Source: Ligustrum vulgare (lineage: Eukaryota > Streptophyta > Magnoliopsida > Lamiales > Oleaceae). Taken from it: a stretch of DNA of 64,000 nucleotides. The position numbers were made by a program, and so were the translations under genes. The notes beneath the pieces were generated by a model. It had not been told where the DNA came from. It did no database searches and was given only the letters and a program-made list of their open reading frames with translations. Below are positions 1 through 10,133 of the stretch, one piece after another; position 1 is the stretch's first letter; every line of letters starts with the position of its first letter. The DNA lies in contig OY743182.1 of NCBI GenBank assembly GCA_963555705.1, forward strand, positions 55,317,092-55,381,091, in the 5' to 3' direction.

Positions 1-2504
1 GATTTGAGTAAGATTTACACCAAAAGATGAGGACTGGTTTTCTCTCAGAACTAAAGAAGAAATGGTGGTTTGTGTGTTGCTTGCATTGAAGGGAACAACC
101 ATGGCTATGATACCAAGTTAAAAGAATGAAGACAATGATAATTGATTTTCGGGTGATGGAAAAGATCTCACATTGTGCTCTATTTAACAATCAAGAAGAA
201 TATTTTAGCTGCTAAATCTGCTGTGATCAAAATCGTTACATATGCAGACAAAGAAAAGAATAAAACAAAAGAAAGGGTATAAAAGACAAAAGCCAGCATA
301 TTTATGAAGTTGTATTTTTGAAAACGTAATAGAAGGAATAACACTTCTTCTTCATAGCGTCAACTGGGTCTTCCTTCATTCATGTCTGCAACTTGAGCTG
401 ATTCAAATGATCAATTTCAACTAATATACCAAAGTTACGAATAAATAACTTATTTATTTTATTGAGCTTAGCCATTAAATAAAAAAGAGTAAAAGAAATG
501 AATCAATACGAACCTATTCAAATGGAGTAATGGACACACATTTCCAAAATCTCGTCCATGAAAAAGATCTTTGCTAAATTTATCATATCTTGAATAGTAG
601 TAATTTCTAGATGCATAATGGGATTTGAATTTTGTGAGGATTGTTTTTTTTTTTTTTTTTGAAAGTGGTGAGGATTGATTTAAGGAGGAACAAACATAGA
701 AATGCCAAATATTAAATTGGTATTAACATTTATGAGACATTAAATGTTTGATGAAATAATAAGAAATAATATCAAACACCTAACAAAAATATTTTTCTAA
801 TGATAACTAATACATTTTAAACAATTTTAATCGAAGTAGGTCTTCATTGCAAATTTTTAAATCACTTGTTAAACCTTGAATAATTAATAGATATCTATTT
901 TTATTTATTTCATTCCCATCATTTCCACTTCATTTCCTTCCACTTATCAACCCATTGAAGAAATAGAGAAGAAATTTTAAATGATACCACATTAGCCTAT
1001 AATTCTCTCTTTCTTAATTTAAAATGACTAAACTCCACATAAATGACACTTAGAATCTAGATGTGTAACACTTTCAACAAGTGAGTGATCAATGCGTAAC
1101 ATTCTGATTCCTCGATGGTGCCACAGAAGTTCCTTTCAAATGTGGGAAAATACAGAAAAATCAAGTATTTGATAATGGTTACATGTTAGCCCATGCTAAA
1201 CTGTATTAGCCATAGCTGGATTTAGTTGAATGGAGTCCTCCCGTCACATACACTTCCTCGAAATTAACATTCAGATGCACAAGAACTTGTTGATGCAACT
1301 TACAGTTGAGACTACCATTACCATAGGCAAGTTGTATATATGTTAACACTAATGATAGCAACGAGGGCCGAGTTCGGGTCGGGTACCCCTGACTCGTGAC
1401 CCGCCCCGGGGGTAAAAAATTTTCCCAAACCCGTCACTCGTGCATGCAAATTTCGGGGCGGGTCAACTCCGTCCCCCTGTTTAATTTTTTAGGTATTTTT
1501 TTATTTTTTTCTTATTAATTTATTTATTTATTTATTCAGGGCGGGTTCGAGTCGAGGTGGCCAAAATCGCCCGCCCCTGCCGACCCGCGGGTGGTTCCCC
1601 CCCCCCCCCCATTCGTGGAGGGTTTGAGTGGTATTTTTTTGCCATATCTAATTGACACTGAATCAGCTGGCATCTAGCAATGGTAATCTCGTCGCTGCGT
1701 ATCTTCATTGCTACCTCGAATATGCGACGACACCGATTGTTCTTTTGTTTGTATATTTGTCTTTGGTTGATGTTGAGATTGAGTTGTGATTGTGGTGTGG
1801 AGGAAGCGATGGTGACTGTAGTGTTGAGATGGTGGCGGCGACGAGGAGTCGATTATGTGAGATAAAAACATTTGATTAATAATTTTGACATAATATTTTG
1901 GTAAACGTGACTTAAAAAAATTTATGATCTAATAATTGATAAGTTGCGACGTAGAAATAAAATAATTGTAACCTAATAATTTTATAAGATGTAACATAGA
2001 AATAAGTTCGGATATACTAATTTGACATTACGTGACCTATTAATTTGATAATCTGATACCTTTAAATCATTTGCTACTTAAAAACTTGTTACTGTGACCT
2101 AGAAATGATCTATTAATTTGATAATTTTGTGATTTGCTATTTTGATATTTTGTGACCTTGAAATCAATTTGTAACCAAAAAGATTTGTGTGTTGGGACTT
2201 GAAATTATAGTGTTGTAACCTTAATGTATAATAATAATTAATAATTTTTTTAATTATTTAATTAAATTAATTAATTCTAATTATAACATGATTTTTGAAA
2301 TTTGAAAACTATTTTGTCAACTTTGAAATTTGCATTTCTAACCCTTATTTATGTGTTGTTTCCATAAATGAATAATATTAATATGCATTTTTTTTATTCA
2401 CTGATTTTTTGAATTAACTTCTATTTATAAAATTAGTTTTGATAGTTATCCAAGCACGGCATATAGCTAATTATTAGCAGAGTTCATAGCTAACATATCC
2501 ATAG
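1..2504. other. AT-rich flank without recognisable gene
   Basis: I see no coding sequence that can be supported here. The stretch is AT-rich with a poly-T run near 638-660. From about 1880 to 2230 there are loosely repeated phrases around GTGACC or GTAACCTA followed by TAATTTGATA, which look like a degenerate satellite or old transposon tissue. Short ORFs near 1.7 kb on both strands overlap each other and show no protein character. Confidence 0.5.
1363..1620. repeat. GC-rich GGGTCGGG/CCCGACCC repeat, possible transposon fragment
   Basis: This is a sharply GC-rich island in AT-rich DNA. Both ends are rich in the same sequence in opposite orientation (GTCGGGTACCC near the left end, CCGACCCGCGGG near the right end), with a poly-C run at about 1598-1610. 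The inverted arrangement suggests a small DNA-transposon remnant. No target-site duplication was identified. Confidence 0.3.
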
Positions 2505-2507
2505 TTA

Positions 2508-2897
2508 GAGCATCTTTAATAGATTTTTTATATTTAAAGAGTATATTCTACATAATAGAAAATATTTTTAAATTTAAAGAGTAAATTTTTTTATTAACTC
2601 TAACAAACTCTTTATTTTTTGAGCTTTATTTTACTTTTACATGCAAATATTTTTTGTCTTTCTTTATAGCTAACATATCCATAGTTAATAAAGAAAGCTA
2701 ATATAGGAACATTGAAAATTGAAACTTTTTTAATGCATTTAATAATAGAGAATAAGGTTGACTTTCTAAATTTGGAGAGTCAAATCCACTATCTAAATTA
2801 AAATGTTAAAGTAAAGAGCCTATTAAAATAAAATTTTAAGGGTTAACTTTCGAAAATAAAGAGTATCTCAAGTTTAGAGAGCACATTAAAGATGTTC
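2508..2897. mobile_element. MITE, GAGCATC family, TSD TTA
   Basis: About 390 bp bounded by inverted termini. The left end reads GAGCATCTTTAAT and the right end, on the other strand, GAACATCTTTAAT. A three-base duplication TTA flanks it at 2505-2507 and 2898-2900. There is no coding capacity. TSDs of the TWA/TNA kind and short TIRs fit PIF/Harbinger-type MITEs, but the superfamily is inferred. Two further copies with the same terminus lie at 3010-3417 and 17637-18070. Confidence 0.7.
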
Positions 2898-3009
2898 TTA
2901 GGGACTTAATTGAATATTTTCGTGACATTGGTAATCGATTATTTATATTTGAGAAACATTCGGACTCTTAACATAATATTAAAATCATTAGTGGAGTGAG
3001 TATTATTAA

Positions 3010-3417
3010 GAGCATCTCTTCTCCAGTGGTGGTGTAAAAATAAATGTAAATTAGTATTTTTCCAAATTACTTTTGTGTCCTCATTGACATTTCGATGGTC
3101 TAAGTTAAAACTTTAATCCAATGGATGGATGGAAATTATAATATTTTAATTCATTTTTGCATAATTTTTTTAACTTGTAATATATATACACAAATAGATT
3201 GACCTAAAAATTTCAAAATTTAGTAAAGAAAACAAAAATGTTAAAAATGTGCAAATTAATATAAAAAACTCAAAATGTAATTGAATTAATATAATAAATT
3301 TAAATGATATGTCTCAATTGAAATTTAATTTACATATGGCGACAACTTTAGATTACAAATCACAAATAGCTCTAGTGTAGTATTGTACATCATAATTGAA
3401 GATGCTCTAATAAGTCC
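3010..3417. mobile_element. MITE, GAGCATC family, TSD TAA
   Basis: About 408 bp starting GAGCATCT and ending with its complement AGATGCTC, flanked by TAA at 3007-3009 and 3418-3420. It is non-coding. Its right end is about 30 bp upstream of the TATA-like box of the bHLH gene, so the DNA just upstream of that core promoter is transposon-derived. Confidence 0.7.
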
Positions 3418-3447
3418 CATGTTTATTTAATTATCTTATCATCATAG

Positions 3448-3454
3448 TATAAAT
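3448..3454 (+). promoter_or_regulatory. TATA-like box of the MYC2-type gene
   Basis: TATAAAT lies about 360 bp upstream of the start codon at 3811 and is followed by a pyrimidine-rich stretch of CT and CCA runs typical of a plant 5' leader. Initiation would be expected near 3480, giving a leader of about 330 nt. Position and composition support it; transcript data do not exist here. Confidence 0.5.
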
Positions 3455-3768
3455 GGCTCGGTTAAGTCGGCTGGCCTTCCGTATAACCAACATTTCCGTC
3501 CACTTTGTTTTTTTCCCCATCTAAACACTACTAAATTCAGCTCAAATTCATCCCAAATAAATTCGAAACCTAACTCAAATCATCCACCTAATCCAAATCC
3601 TCTCCCATTTCTCACCACCACCACTAGCCAGCCGCCCCCTACCTCCCTGATTCTTCTCTCTTAAAACTCCATTTCACACTATCTCTTTCCCCCAAAATCT
3701 AAAATCTGATTTGGCAACAAAACGAAGTTTGTTGTTGGGTTTGCCAGTTTCTTGATTCATTCTATCTA

Positions 3769-3801
3769 ATGATTTGTGATAGACTGCCGACGCCCAAGTA
3801 G
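3769..3801 (+). CDS. Upstream ORF in the bHLH leader (10 codons)
   Basis: This is the only ATG I find in the inferred leader before the main start. It opens a ten-codon frame encoding MICDRLPTPK, with a TAG at 3799-3801, nine bases before the main ATG at 3811. Short uORFs close to a main start commonly lower translation of plant transcription-factor mRNAs. An effect here is inferred, and the uORF matters only if transcription starts upstream of 3769. Confidence 0.5.
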   Translation: MICDRLPTPK

Positions 3802-3810
3802 CTTAATACG

Positions 3811-5793
3811 ATGAATCTATGGACAAGTAGCAGTACAACAAAAGCAGCAGCGACAACAATTATGACTACAGATGATAACGCGTCGATGATGGAGGCCTTT
3901 ATGTCATCTTCTTCCGATCTGTGTTCTTTTTGGCCCGCCCCAAATGCTTCAAATCCTGCTGACCAATCGAAATCCTCGGCGTCAGCGGCACAAGTTTTCA
4001 ATCAAGAAACGCTACAGCAGCGTCTGTCGGCGCTGATTGAGGGTGCCCATGAGAGCTGGACTTACGCGATTTTCTGGCAGTCCTCGGTGGTTGATTATGG
4101 TGGTCCGTCGCTACTGGGCTGGGGTGATGGGTACTATAAAGGCGAAGAAAATAAAGGGAAGCGCAAGACGGCAGCGTCACAGGCAGAGCAAGAGAACAGA
4201 AAGAAAGTGCTGAGAGAGTTGAATTCATTGATTTCAGACCCACAATCTTCGGCCGATGATGCTGTAGATGAAGAAGTGACTGATACGGAGTGGTTCTTTC
4301 TCATCTCCATGGCTCAGTCCTTTGAGAACGGGTCCGGGCTTCCCGGCCAGGCGTTGTACAGTTTGAGCCCTATCTGGATCGCTGGGGCGGATAGGTTGGC
4401 TGCTTATCACTGTGAGCGGGCCCGTCAGGCTCAGATCTTCGGGCTTGAGACCATGGTTTGCATACCTTCTTCAAACGGCGTCGTGGAGCTTGGTTCTACC
4501 GATATGATTTTCCAGAGTTCGGATCTCATGAACAAGGTTAGAGTTCTATTTAATTTCAATGGCATGGAAATGGGTTCGGCTGCTCCGGCCCCGGGTCTGG
4601 GGTCGGGCTCCTGGGCAGCTTTGGTGGAGAATGACCCGTCTGCTCAATGGTTGACCGACCCTTCGTCCTCGGGTGTGGAAATGAAGGATTCTTTGAATAA
4701 TAACAATGCTAGTGCTAATATTAATAATAATAATAATAATTGCCTGGGGAGTTCAATCCCTCCGGGTTCGGGTAGTGCTAGTAAAAAAAAATTGTTTGGG
4801 AATGAAAATCCCAGTACTAGTACTTTAACGGAGAATCCGCAGCTGCAATCGCCGGGTTTTTTTGCTAAAGAGTTGAACTTTTCCGAATATGGATTAGATG
4901 GAGATAGTCTTAGGAATGTGACTTGTAAGCCGGAGTCAGGCGAGATTTTGAATTTTGGGGAGAGTACTAAAAGGAGTGGAAGTTTGTTTGGGATTCAAGA
5001 GGAGAATAATAAAAACAATAATGTTGGCAACAAGAACAAGAATAAGAAGACGTCCCCAACCTCGAGGGGGAGTAACGAGGAGGGCATACTTTCGTTTACT
5101 TCGGGTGCTGGGAAGACGAGTAATGGTGGTGGTGGGGAATTGGATCATTCAGATCTCGAGACATCTGTGGTTAAAGAGGCGGATAGTAGCAGAATTGTTG
5201 ACCCTGAGAAACGGCCTAGAAAAAGGGGTAGGAAGCCTGCAAATGGGAGGGAGGAGCCTTTAAATCACGTGGAAGCCGAGAGGCAGAGGAGAGAGAAGTT
5301 GAATCAAAAGTTTTATGCACTTAGAGCTGTTGTTCCGAATGTGTCCAAGATGGACAAGGCTTCACTTTTAGGAGATGCAATATCATATATTAATGAGTTG
5401 AAATCGAAGCTTCAGAATATAGAGTTGGACAAGGAGGAATTGAAAGACCACTTGGAGTCCGTGAAGAAGGAGCTGGTGACTAAAGAGCCTCGAGCTCCAG
5501 CTCCTCTACCGGAGCAAGATATCAAAATGCCAAACCACAAAATTGATGTTGACGTAGAAGTTAAGATCATTGGTTGGGATGCAATGATACGGGTTCAATC
5601 TAGTAAAAAGAACCACCCGGCCGCAAGGTTGATGATGGCCTTTAAGGAACTAGACCTAGATGTTCATCACGCCAGTGTGTCAGTGGTAAATGATTTGATG
5701 ATCCAGCAGGCCACGGTGAATATGGGAAGCCGATTTTACACAAAAGATCAGCTTAGGGTTGCATTGACATCAAAAGTTGGTGAAAATCGATAA
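3811..5793 (+). CDS. MYC2-type bHLH transcription factor (jasmonate signalling)
   Basis: A 660-residue intronless protein matching the MYC2/MYC3/MYC4 group, nuclear regulators that bind G-box DNA and are restrained by JAZ repressors until jasmonate-Ile triggers JAZ loss. The bHLH-MYC_N region spans roughly residues 70-255 ([18 protein letters not shown]). The conserved acidic JAZ-interacting and activation stretch is at about 153-172 ([16 protein letters not shown]). The basic helix-loop-helix starts near residue 486 ([15 protein letters not shown], with the H-E-R contact pattern), followed by a leucine-rich second helix and a C-terminal ACT-like dimerisation region. Poly-Asn tracts near residues 297-310 come from AAT/AAC repeats. 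The single-exon structure is usual for this family. The start was chosen because it is the first long-frame ATG and the N-terminus is family-like. Which MYC paralogue it is cannot be told, so no symbol is given. Confidence 0.93.
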   Translation: MNLWTSSSTTKAAATTIMTTDDNASMMEAFMSSSSDLCSFWPAPNASNPADQSKSSASAAQVFNQETLQQRLSALIEGAHESWTYAIFWQSSVVDYGGPSLLGWGDGYYKGEENKGKRKTAASQAEQENRKKVLRELNSLISDPQSSADDAVDEEVTDTEWFFLISMAQSFENGSGLPGQALYSLSPIWIAGADRLAAYHCERARQAQIFGLETMVCIPSSNGVVELGSTDMIFQSSDLMNKVRVLFNFNGMEMGSAAPAPGLGSGSWAALVENDPSAQWLTDPSSSGVEMKDSLNNNNASANINNNNNNCLGSSIPPGSGSASKKKLFGNENPSTSTLTENPQLQSPGFFAKELNFSEYGLDGDSLRNVTCKPESGEILNFGESTKRSGSLFGIQEENNKNNNVGNKNKNKKTSPTSRGSNEEGILSFTSGAGKTSNGGGGELDHSDLETSVVKEADSSRIVDPEKRPRKRGRKPANGREEPLNHVEAERQRREKLNQKFYALRAVVPNVSKMDKASLLGDAISYINELKSKLQNIELDKEELKDHLESVKKELVTKEPRAPAPLPEQDIKMPNHKIDVDVEVKIIGWDAMIRVQSSKKNHPAARLMMAFKELDLDVHHASVSVVNDLMIQQATVNMGSRFYTKDQLRVALTSKVGENR

Positions 5794-6107
5794 ATTACTA
5801 TCTCTGTACAATATTTGATTTTGAACTTGTGTTTTACTATTTTTAGGGCTTTGAAGGTAGAATTTTGAAAGGCTGGGCTACCTCAGCTTTCCATTTTTCT
5901 TTTGCTTTGTCTAGTTTTGTGGTTAGTATCCAGCTTGTGTACATGTGTATAAAACCCAATAAAATTATTTGGGCTCGTATTTATGTTTTAGACATTGCTA
6001 AGTTCTTCTTGGGGTTAATTGCATAAATTACTCCTTTAAAGTCCCAAAATTGATATTTACGACACCAAAAAAAAAAAATGAAAAATACTGAGGACGTGTT
6101 GCTCGTC

Positions 6108-6235
6108 TTCTTCCCCAAGCCTACCCTCCACAGTCCACCGCTACCACCCGCATCATTATAAACCATGCTGCTCGTCTTCTTCCACAAGCCTACCACCAAC
6201 TCTCCATAGTCCACCATCATCACCCGCATCATTAT
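6108..6235. repeat. Imperfect tandem duplication (about 65 bp, two copies)
   Basis: The phrase TGCTCGTCTTCTTCC followed by an AAGCCTACC and CCACCCGCATCATTAT block occurs twice in succession, beginning near 6108 and 6170. It is low-complexity pyrimidine-rich DNA. Confidence 0.5.
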
Positions 6236-6844
6236 CAACCACCAACCCCTCTCCCCAACCAACACCACCCCTACCTCAATCACCACCAAACCACCACCAC
6301 AGCACCACCGAACCACCACCGTTCACTTCCCCAAAAACCCACACACGACAAGATAAGAGAATCAGTCGGCTGTTCAATTTAATAATCTGTCTCCCGATGA
6401 TGTTAATTCCAGAATCTCCGAACAAAATAAAACGCAGCACTATCGTCGCTACCACTGAAGCATCAATCCACCATCACCATCAACCACGGTGGTTGAACCA
6501 CCTGCATCGCAACTAAGTTGGTCCATATCAAGCTTGGGGAGTGTGGGCAGTGGGAACTTCCAAAAGTCTGGGCAGTGTGCTTGCCTGGAAGGAAAGGGCA
6601 GACTGACAGCAAGAAAGAAGGATTGATGGGCTCTTCCATATCCAGTTTGGGGAGTGGGGGCAGTAGCTCGGTTGAACTCAGAAAGTTTATGGACTTCGGT
6701 GCTGTGCGGAAATGTGGAGAATAAATTTCTTGGAAGCATGGCAGATGCTTTATCAATTTAGGTGAAAGTTGTCCATTGAGTTTGAAATTGTACGAAAAGT
6801 GTTTGATTTTATGTCTGAGACAAAGTATCATAAAATTTTATAAA

Positions 6845-7062
6845 GTATCAAGTTGTGATATTAAAAAAAAGTGTATGAAAAGTGTTTGGTTTTATGTCGG
6901 AAACAAAGTATCATAAAAATTTGTAAAGTATCAAGTTGTAATATTAGAAAAAATTGAAAAGTATCATAAGTATCACATTGTGATACTAAAAAAATTGAAA
7001 AGTATCACAAGTATCATAACGTGATACCAATATAATCATAAGTATCATACTGTGATACTAAC
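6845..7062. repeat. Cluster of GTATCA...TGATAC inverted repeats
   Basis: The segment is built from AAGTATCA phrases. Three 17-bp near-palindromes occur at 6970-6986 (GTATCACATTGTGATAC), 7011-7027 and 7042-7058, with decayed versions upstream. Each can fold into a 6-7 bp stem. No protein-coding signal was seen. Confidence 0.6.
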
Positions 7063-7423
7063 ATATTTAAAAAGTATCATAAGTATTTTTCAATTTTTAA
7101 GATTTTATTATAAGTAATTTTCAAGTTTTATAAAATGTAAGTAAATTTCAATTTGATTCCTAAAAGTATTATATTTTTGTGAAGAGCCCTTCTTCTTGTT
7201 TGTAAAATTTAATCTGTTGAATCTTTCAACACTATTATGGATTAACTCAGCAATGTGTATTTTTGCCACCACTTTAGCTATAAGTTAGACGTCATACCGA
7301 AGGTATCCTAATACTTTATATCTATTGGGAATTTACTCCAAACAGTTAGAACATCTGCAATGAATGTATTAACTTTTATTGGTTAAACACTGTTACGTAA
7401 ACAATATAAATGATGTTAAGAGG

Positions 7424-7592
7424 TTATTTGGTAAAGGAAAAAAATATCATCACAATTTTTCAAACTCAATCTCAACCATCTATTTTTAGTCAAGCTCACA
7501 ATTTTTGACTTTTCAAATATTTTTCAACCACACATCCATAAAAAAACCTAAAATAAATCAAAAAAATCAAAAAATTTCACATTATCAAACAG
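7424..7592. repeat. MITE-like repeat, TTTGG...CCAAA family, copy 1
   Basis: The unit opens with a TTATTTGGTAAAG-like end, carries the shared internal phrase TTTTCAACCACACAT and ends ATCAAACAGG. Copies with the same ends and internal phrase occur at 12238-12374 and 17651-17809, which is the main support that this is a dispersed element. No TSD was defined. Confidence 0.45.
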
Positions 7593-7799
7593 GCTCTAAA
7601 TGTCATATCTACATGTTAACTATAACTATTATATGAGTGTCACATTGGATATGTTAAATTTAATCATCAATAACTAAATTAACTAATCAATAATCATTTA
7701 ATGTTTCTTTCTCTCTTATTTTTCTCTTCTGTTTTCAACATAAATTATTATGTCACATGTTAAAATGTTTGTTGACTTTAACAAACAAATTAACAATAC

Positions 7800-7824
7800 A
7801 CCAAAAAAAAAAAAAAAAAAAAAA
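7800..7824. repeat. Poly-A run
   Basis: A homopolymer of more than 20 adenines within AT-rich DNA. It could be a retroposon tail, but no body was recognised next to it. Confidence 0.6.
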
Positions 7825-8487
7825 CTTTAACAAACATGTTAATATACTATTAATTAATATATATGATACAAATAAATATTTTAACACATTTATTGTTGTT
7901 GCTCTTAGCGAAGTCCTTTTGTTCACCCACCATGCATACTTTTGCATTATACATCACCATGCTCCCTCCGATATTATAAAGCCAAAATAACGAAAGCTGA
8001 ATTGGTATATGATGAATGAGAGATATTTTCTTTAGTTGCATAGAATGAGAAAGATGTCCACCACATAAATGACCTACTATTTGAGCACAGTGATTAAAAT
8101 CTGATATGGTATGGCAGTGGTTTCTTGGCTTATTGCATGAGTCACTGTCAAGTGTCAAGTTGTAAGATCTGCATCGTATAAATGGATTCTCGTGGGTTTA
8201 ATTTTGAGCAATGTTACTCATACAGACACAGTTACAAATTGGTTGATAAATAGTAATGTTTAGAAAATTGGATTGGACCGACTGATTTAATCGGGAAAAT
8301 TGAGAATCGGTCGAAAAATTGATCCGATTGACCTTAAAAATTGGACGGTAAAAAATAGGCAAGAAAACCCGATTTTTAATGGGTTTAACCAGGAAAATCG
8401 GGAACCAGCCGATTTTTTAAACCCGATTTTCAATTTTTTTTGCTTTTTTTGTTGTTTTGCTTTTCTCTAGTTATTATAAGCTACTTT

Positions 8488-8999
8488 TGTAACGCCCCGA
8501 ATTCCGCGGAGCCCCGAACGCCACTTCGTCCTTTAAAACTAACTTTATTGCGGAAAATAAATTTAATTCAAAGCATCACATTCATCATTTGAAAACTTCA
8601 GCGGAAATTTGATTAATTTAAATAAAGAACAATTCGTAAAAATTTAATCCCAATTATTTAAATGAAATTAACGATAAATAATTTAACGAGTAACATTCGT
8701 AAAATTGTCTAATAACATCATCATTTATTTAATTTGTCACGGCTCCCATTTCATTCGCCGCCTTCTCCGAGATCTGTAAAAACTGTTAAAATAATGGAAT
8801 GAGTATTTCGAAAAATACTCAGTAGACTCATCGCCATTAATTAATTTACAGAATAATTGAACACGATAAATTTAAATAATTTAAATTTTAACTTAAATGG
8901 CTAGATGAAAATGTGTTTAAAATAAATAGGTAAAGTCGTAGCGACACGTTTTAGATAATATTTATTTAAATAAGTCATGGAAAATTCTTGGTCGCTACA
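8488..8999 (-). repeat. LTR (downstream copy) of the non-autonomous element
   Basis: Nearly identical to 9617-10128, with TG...CA ends. On the minus strand it is preceded by the purine-rich AAGGTGGTAGGG, a plausible polypurine tract, which marks it as the 3' LTR. Confidence 0.8.
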
Positions 9000-9160
9000 A
9001 CCCTACCACCTTAAAATAATTTCGTCCTCGAAATTTAAAATTTTCTTGATTTAAAATAATTGGATAATTCAAAATTTCTTCTTTCTTAAAATCTTAAAAT
9101 AATTAATATGACTAGACGAGAGCGTTGATTTTGAATAAAAATCGTTAAGGTTGGAGAGTC

Positions 9161-9262
9161 GTAGCGACAAGTTTGATAAAACAAGTCTTTTAAGTTTGAA
9201 AATTTTCCGGTCGCTACAACCTTCTCCACTTAAAATAATTTCGTCCTCGAAATTTTAAACTT
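9161..9262 (-). repeat. Internal duplicate of an LTR edge plus polypurine tract
   Basis: GGTCGCTACAACC followed by CACTTAAAATAATTTCGTCC repeats the sequence found at the junction of the downstream LTR and internal region (about 8990-9039). It is preceded by GTCGTAGCGACA, like the LTR interior. It is a truncated extra copy of the U3 edge inside the element. Confidence 0.55.
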
Positions 9263-9488
9263 TTTTGATCTAAATATATCTGGGTATTAAGCCAGACTTC
9301 TTTCTTCTTTCTTATTTTCTTTCATATTTCGGGTACAAAAATCTTTCTCATCAAATTCTCAAAATATTTCATTTCTCATGTATCCGAAATCATCATAACA
9401 TAAACTTCATGATAAAATCATTTACCTTCGGAGTTGGCGGAGCGAACGATGGCAGTGACAAAAGTATTCAAAACATTGTCGTCAAAAC

Positions 9489-9492
9489 ATTA

Positions 9493-9543
<51 letters not shown>

Positions 9544-9545
9544 TT
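9489..9545. repeat. TTA trinucleotide microsatellite
   Basis: A poly-T run is followed by about 15 uninterrupted TAT/ATT units and then poly-A, inside the non-autonomous LTR element. It is expected to be polymorphic. Confidence 0.85.
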
Positions 9546-9616
9546 CTTTAAAAAAAAAAATTTCTCTTTTCAAAATTTGCAAGTCTACAGAAACGTAGAC
9601 CCGCTCTGATACCACC

Positions 9617-10128
9617 TGTAACGCCCCGAATTCCGCGGAGCCCGGGACGCCACTTCGTCCTTTAAAACTGACTTTATTGCGGAAAATAAATTTAATTCAA
9701 AGCATCACATTCATCATTTGAAAACTTCAGCGAAAATTTGATTAATTTAAATAAAGAACAATTCGTAAAAAATTAATCCCAATTATTTAAATGAAATTAA
9801 CAATAAATAATTTAACGAGTAACATTCGTAAAATTGTCTAATAACATCATCATTTATTTAATTTGCCACCGCTCCCATTTCATTCGTCACCTTCTCCGAG
9901 ATCTGCAAAAACTGTTAAAATAATGGAATGAGTATTTCGAAAAATACTCAGTAGACTCATCGCCATTAATTAATTTACAGAATAATTGAACACGATAAAT
10001 TTAAATAATTTAAATTTTAACTTAAATGACTAGATGAAAATGTGTTTAAAATAAATAGGTAAAGTCGTAGAGACACGTTTTAGATAATATTTATTTAAAT
10101 AAGTCATGAAAAATTCTTGATCGCTACA
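9617..10128 (-). repeat. LTR (upstream copy) of the non-autonomous element
   Basis: 512 bp with TG...CA ends, adjacent to the minus-strand tRNA-iMet-type primer-binding site at 9601-9614, which marks it as the 5' LTR. Confidence 0.8.
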
Positions 10129-10133
10129 ACTTT

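Larger units (their letters stand above)
5794..7423. other. 3' flank of the bHLH gene, non-coding repeats
   Basis: An AATAAA polyadenylation-like signal lies at 5958-5963, about 165 bp after the stop codon. Beyond it the DNA is pyrimidine-rich (6100-6320), then AT-rich with repeated GTATCA motifs. Short ORFs at 6.45-6.83 kb on both strands overlap one another and look like chance frames. Confidence 0.5.
8488..10128 (-). mobile_element. Complete non-autonomous LTR retrotransposon (TRIM-like), TSD ACTTT
   Basis: Two 512-bp direct repeats at 8488-8999 and 9617-10128, each starting TGTAACGCCCC and ending CGCTACA on the plus strand, enclose only about 617 bp. ACTTT flanks both sides (8483-8487 and 10129-10133). 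The element reads on the minus strand: the reverse complement of 9601-9614 gives TGGTATCAGAGCGG, a tRNA-iMet primer-binding site next to the upstream LTR, and a purine-rich tract lies next to the other LTR. No gag or pol is present, so movement would need proteins from elsewhere. About 15 substitutions, mostly C/T and G/A, separate the LTRs by eye (roughly 3%). The LTRs are longer than usual for TRIMs. Confidence 0.82.

Noticed and set aside
1674..1871. Overlapping ORFs on both strands
   Set aside because: Mutually antisense, low-complexity serine/histidine or cysteine/arginine composition, no homology recognised.
6449..6831. Several overlapping ORFs on both strands, 68-122 codons
   Set aside because: Frames conflict and none shows a domain or codon pattern better than the others.
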